NCBI GenBank assembly: GCA_028067895.1 | Contig: JAPTUI010000501.1 | Location: 1-8,307, forward strand | Length of the DNA stretch: 8,307 nucleotides | Direction: 5' to 3' | Origin: Pseudomonadota bacterium | GTDB lineage: Bacteria; Pseudomonadota; Gammaproteobacteria; Steroidobacterales; Steroidobacteraceae | Part shown: positions 5,884 to 8,307 of the stretch, in pieces | Layout: each line of letters begins with the position of its first letter | Numbering within the stretch: the first letter of the stretch is position 1 | Notes under the pieces: generated by a model | Told to the model about the DNA's origin: nothing | What the model saw: only the letters and a program-made list of their open reading frames with translations | The model's database searches: none | Made by a program: the position numbers and the translations under genes

Positions 5884-6939
5884 ATGTACACAGCCAAAGC
5901 CTATGCCGCCGCGAGCGCCACCTCGCCCCTCGCCCCGCACACCATCGAGCGGCGCGAGCCGACCCCGACCGATGTGCGGATCGAGATTCTCTTCTGCGGC
6001 GTCTGTCACTCTGATCTGCACCTGGTGCGCGACGAGTGGAGCGCGGCGATGCCAGCGGTTTACCCGGTCGTACCAGGACACGAGATCGTCGGACGCGTCA
6101 CCGCAGTCGGATCGGCCGTCACGCGCTACCGCGCCGGCGATCTGGTCGGCGTCGGCTGTCAGGTCGACTCCGATGGCACCTGCCCGGACTGCCGCGCCGG
6201 CCACGAGCAGCTCTGCGCCAACGCGGTGCTCACCTACAACTCCCCGGACAAGCACACCGGCGGGGTGACCTATGGCGGCTACTCCGAGAGCGTCGTGGTC
6301 GATGAGCGCTTCGTGGTGCGCATTCCGAAAAGCCTCAATCCGGCCGGCGCCGCGCCACTGCTGTGCGCTGGCATCACCACCTACGCGCCGCTGCGCCGCC
6401 AGGGCGTCGGTCCCGGCACCCGCGTCGGGGTGATCGGGCTCGGCGGACTCGGCCACATGGGCGTGAAGCTCGCCCACGCCATGGGCGCTGAGGTACACGT
6501 GCTCACCACCTCGGCGCGCAAGCGCGAGGATGCGCACCGTCTCGGCGCCGATGGCGTGATCGTCACGAGCAATGCCGAGCAGATGAGCCACTACGCCGGG
6601 CACTTCGACGTCATCCTCGATACGGTCTCGGCCGCCCACGACCTGAACACCTATCTCGCCCTGCTGCGCCACCACGGCAATCTCACGCTGGTCGGCATCC
6701 CGGAGCAGCCGTTCGTGATCCCTGCGTTCGCGCTGCTCAGCGGCGAGCGCAGCATCAGCGGCTCGGTCAACGGCGGGTTGCCCCAGACCCAGGAGATGCT
6801 CGACTTCTGCGGGGAACACGCCATCACCGCGGATGTCGAAGTCATCGCGATCCAGCAGGTCAACGAGGCTTACGAGCGGCTGGGCAAGGCCGACGTGAAG
6901 TACCGCTTCGTGATCGACATGGCCTCCCTGAAGGGCTGA
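5884..6939 (+). CDS. Zinc-dependent NADP(H) alcohol dehydrogenase, YahK/cinnamyl alcohol dehydrogenase type
   Basis: This 351-residue medium-chain dehydrogenase probably acts as an aldehyde reductase in the cytosol. Residues about 1-150 form the GroES-like catalytic domain with catalytic zinc ligands Cys41 (CGVCHSD), His66-Glu67 (PGHEIVG) and Cys161 (LLCAGITTY). The Rossmann fold carries GLGGLG (185-190). The stretch TTSARKRED (208-216) after the second strand, with Ser210 and basic residues, suggests NADP(H) rather than NAD(H). The structural zinc lobe reads CQVDSDGTCPDC...C: Cys100, Cys103 and Cys111 are present, but the first usual Cys is Asp97. Length is normal for the family. AGGAG (5870-5874) lies nine bases before the ATG. 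The gap of 65 bases after the aldo/keto reductase has no obvious terminator, so the two are likely co-transcribed; DUF302 follows 22 bases after the stop. Confidence 0.92.
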   Translation: MYTAKAYAAASATSPLAPHTIERREPTPTDVRIEILFCGVCHSDLHLVRDEWSAAMPAVYPVVPGHEIVGRVTAVGSAVTRYRAGDLVGVGCQVDSDGTCPDCRAGHEQLCANAVLTYNSPDKHTGGVTYGGYSESVVVDERFVVRIPKSLNPAGAAPLLCAGITTYAPLRRQGVGPGTRVGVIGLGGLGHMGVKLAHAMGAEVHVLTTSARKREDAHRLGADGVIVTSNAEQMSHYAGHFDVILDTVSAAHDLNTYLALLRHHGNLTLVGIPEQPFVIPAFALLSGERSISGSVNGGLPQTQEMLDFCGEHAITADVEVIAIQQVNEAYERLGKADVKYRFVIDMASLKG

Positions 6940-6961
6940 AACGTCCGCCGAGGTTTTCCCC

Positions 6962-7354
6962 ATGAGCTACTACATGGCCAAGACGCTGCACCAGGACTTC
7001 GATGCGACGGTGAGCGAGGTCACCGCACGTCTGAAAGAGCACGGTTTCGGCGTGCTCACCGACATCGATGTACAGGCGACTCTGAAGGCGAAGATCGGCG
7101 TCGATACGCCGAAGTACCGCATCCTCGGTGCCTGCAATCCGCGCCTGGCACACGAAGCGCTGCAGCGCGAGACGCGCCTCGGCGTGCTGCTGCCGTGCAA
7201 CGTGATCGTGCGCGAGACGGCAGAGCACCTGGTGGAAGTGGCGAGCGTCGATCCGGTGGCCTCCCTGGAGCGCACCGGCAACGACGCGCTGCGCGCCACC
7301 GCCGAGAAAGTCCGTAGCGAGCTCGCGGCGGTCATCGAGGCGCTCGGCCGCTGA
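6962..7354 (+). CDS. DUF302 family protein
   Basis: This is a small soluble protein of 130 residues with no signal peptide. It spans the whole DUF302 domain: the helix FDATVSEVTARLKEHGF (13-29), VLTDIDVQATLKAKIGV (31-47), the hallmark YRILGACNPRLAHEAL (52-67) with Cys58, and LGVLLPCNVIVRE (73-85) with Cys79. Family members form small alpha/beta folds; their biochemical role is unknown, though the two conserved cysteines invite a redox or ligand-binding idea. The start at 6962 has GAGG (6950-6953) eight bases upstream; Met5 is an in-frame alternative. It lies 22 bases after the dehydrogenase stop and just before a strong hairpin, so it is probably the last gene of the reductase operon. Any functional tie to the reductases is inference from position. 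Confidence 0.88.
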   Translation: MSYYMAKTLHQDFDATVSEVTARLKEHGFGVLTDIDVQATLKAKIGVDTPKYRILGACNPRLAHEALQRETRLGVLLPCNVIVRETAEHLVEVASVDPVASLERTGNDALRATAEKVRSELAAVIEALGR

Positions 7355-7363
7355 GGCCCCGCA

Positions 7364-7410
7364 CACGGCGAGCATGCCGGCCGATCCGGCCGGCCGGCAT
7401 GCTCGCCGTG
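7364..7410 (+). terminator. Long perfect stem-loop after DUF302, likely transcription end
   Basis: The arms CACGGCGAGCATGCCGGCC (7364-7382) and GGCCGGCATGCTCGCCGTG (7392-7410) are exact complements, giving a 19-bp stem with a nine-base loop GATCCGGCC. It starts nine bases after the DUF302 stop. No T-run follows (next bases CGCTCC), so it is not a canonical intrinsic terminator; it may end transcription without a U-tract, protect the 3' end of the mRNA, or act on both strands. Confidence 0.6.
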
Positions 7411-7416
7411 CGCTCC

Positions 7417-7428
7417 CCGGGGCCCCGG
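7417..7428. repeat. Short GC palindrome CCGGGGCCCCGG
   Basis: This is a 12-base perfect palindrome six bases after the long hairpin. It adds a second self-complementary element in the same intergenic stretch. In such GC-rich sequence this may be chance; it could also stack on the preceding stem to strengthen transcript termination. Confidence 0.3.
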
Positions 7429-7444
7429 AGGGTCCCCCGCCACA

Positions 7445-7460
7445 TCCTCCTTTCGGAGGA
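7445..7460 (+). other. Small hairpin TCCTCC-TTTC-GGAGGA upstream of the transporter
   Basis: A perfect six-base stem (7445-7450 with 7455-7460) closes on a TTTC loop. Its 3' arm GGAGGA is a perfect Shine-Dalgarno-like sequence, but it is 41 bases before the ATG at 7502, too far to serve that start directly. It would matter only if transcription of the transporter starts upstream of it. Confidence 0.35.
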
Positions 7461-7488
7461 GAGCGGTCTTCGGGCGGGCGGGAACCGA

Positions 7489-7501
7489 TACACTGCGGGC
7501 A
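7489..7501 (+). promoter_or_regulatory. Possible -10 element just before the transporter start
   Basis: TACACT (7489-7494) is a 4/6 match to the -10 consensus and ends seven bases before the ATG at 7502. A transcript initiated at the usual distance would begin at or within a base or two of the start codon, i.e. be leaderless. There is no clear -35 hexamer 17 bases upstream, so the call is weak. Confidence 0.25.
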
Positions 7502-8307
7502 ATGCTCCGGTTCCGCGAACTCCTGGCCGCGTTGGCTCGGCCCTCGATGCGCGTCGCGCTGATCGTCGCCTGCGCGATGTTCATGCAGAACCTGGACTCG
7601 ACGATCATCGTCACGGCGCTGCCGGCGATGGCACACAGCTTTGCCACCAACGAGAGCCGCGTCAGCGAGGGCATCACCGCCTACGCGCTCGCCGCGGCGG
7701 TGTGCATCCCGGCGAGCGCGTGGCTCGCCGAGCGCATCGGCGCGCGCACGCTCTTTGCTGCCTCGATCGGCCTGTTCACGCTCGCCTCGATGGCCTGCGG
7801 CTTCGCTGGCAGCTTCACGGCCTTCATCGCCGCACGGCTGATCCAGGGCGGCTCGGCCGCCATGATGTCCCCGGTCGGACGGATGATCGTGCTGCGCAGC
7901 ACCGAGAAGCGCGAACTGATGCCCACGCTCTCGACGCTGGTCTGGCCCGGACTGCTCGCCCCGGTGATCGGCCCGGCGCTCGGCGGGTTCATCACCGATG
8001 CGCTCTCGTGGCGCTGGATCTTCTACGTCAATGTCCCGATCGGCGTCATCGCCATCGCGCTCGTGCTCGCAGTCATCCCCAATCACAAGGCGAGCGAGCG
8101 GACCGCCTTCGACGGGCGCGGCTTCCTGTGGCTCGCCGCCGCAGTCGGCTGCCTGAGTTATGGCCTCGATCTGCTCGGCGGACAGCACATTGAGGTCCCG
8201 CTCGCACTCGGGTTGCTCGCAGCGGCCGTGGCCGCCGGCTACGGCGCCTTCCGGCATCTGGAGTCCACGCCCCGTCCACTGGTACGGCTCGCGGTGCTGC
8301 GCAACCG
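7502..8307 (+). CDS. DHA2-type MFS multidrug transporter, EmrB/QacA family (N-terminal part, cut by right edge)
   Basis: The frame is open for 268 residues to the right edge; full family members have about 500 residues and 14 membrane segments. The protein is an inner-membrane drug:proton antiporter by family. Signs are MQNLDSTIIVTALPAM (28-43), with the membrane-embedded Asp32 of this group, LAERIGARTLF (75-85) as motif A, RLIQGGSAAMMSP (112-124) as motif B with Arg112, and GPALGGFITDALSWRWIFYV (157-176) followed by NVPIG, a motif C end and signature typical of DHA2 pumps. The start is uncertain: the ATG at 7502 has no good ribosome site; an in-frame ATG at 7547 (Met16) is also possible and has none either. 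It lies after the DUF302 hairpin, so it is likely a separate transcription unit. No HlyD/EmrA-type adaptor gene is visible on this side. Confidence 0.9.
   Translation, partial: MLRFRELLAALARPSMRVALIVACAMFMQNLDSTIIVTALPAMAHSFATNESRVSEGITAYALAAAVCIPASAWLAERIGARTLFAASIGLFTLASMACGFAGSFTAFIAARLIQGGSAAMMSPVGRMIVLRSTEKRELMPTLSTLVWPGLLAPVIGPALGGFITDALSWRWIFYVNVPIGVIAIALVLAVIPNHKASERTAFDGRGFLWLAAAVGCLSYGLDLLGGQHIEVPLALGLLAAAVAAGYGAFRHLESTPRPLVRLAVLRN

Noticed and set aside
5782..6963. 393-codon open frame on the minus strand opposite the alcohol dehydrogenase
   Set aside because: It is antisense to a full-length dehydrogenase with all zinc and cofactor motifs; the antisense translation shows no domain.
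6860..8257. 465-codon open frame on the minus strand across DUF302 and the transporter
   Set aside because: It spans two recognisable plus-strand genes and the hairpin between them. Its translation is Arg/Asp/Gly/His-rich with low complexity.
1..8307. CRISPR arrays, tRNA/rRNA genes, insertion sequences, toxin-antitoxin or phage-defence modules
   Set aside because: I looked for repeat-spacer periodicity, cloverleaf-type ends, transposase-like frames and small overlapping gene pairs, and saw none that could be supported.

Overview
The window looks like a chromosomal segment of a GC-rich Gram-negative bacterium. The high-GC genes, Sec-type export signals, a DUF2007 gene next to an S9 peptidase, and a CPA-type antiporter fit a gammaproteobacterium of the Xanthomonadales/Nevskiales kind. 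That placement is an inference from general resemblance and was not tested. No tRNA, rRNA, CRISPR array, insertion sequence or phage gene is visible.

Layout. (1) Bases 1-626, minus strand: the N-terminal 208 residues of an exported protein of uncertain family, cut by the left edge. (2) Bases 627-1104: a 478-base divergent intergenic region, AT-richer at its left end. It carries repeated TTGACA/TGTCAA half-sites, including a 22-base perfect palindrome at 849-870. (3) Bases 1105-2280, plus: a monovalent cation:proton antiporter-like membrane protein. Its stop overlaps, tail to tail, the stop of the next gene. (4) Bases 2277-4596, minus: an exported S9-family prolyl oligopeptidase-type peptidase followed 10 bases later by a small DUF2007 gene, probably one transcript. 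(5) Bases 4597-4816: a divergent promoter region. (6) Bases 4817-7354, plus: an aldo/keto reductase, a zinc-dependent YahK/cinnamyl-type alcohol dehydrogenase and a DUF302 protein, all in one direction with gaps of 65 and 22 bases. (7) A 19-bp perfect stem-loop at 7364-7410 closes that cluster. (8) From 7502 to the right edge, plus: the first 268 residues of a DHA2-type (EmrB/QacA) drug:proton antiporter.

How the genes may work together. The reductase pair plausibly forms a small NADPH-dependent carbonyl/aldehyde-reducing unit, with DUF302 as an accessory of unknown role and an efflux pump downstream in its own unit. The peptidase/DUF2007 pair and the antiporter look like ordinary housekeeping or accessory genes.

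I did not find a clear, new multi-gene system. The points most worth a second look are the repeated half-site cluster at 674-870, a Cys-to-Asp change in the structural zinc site of the dehydrogenase, the unusual Ser-Asp motif of the antiporter, the long hairpin after DUF302, and a possibly leaderless start for the transporter.
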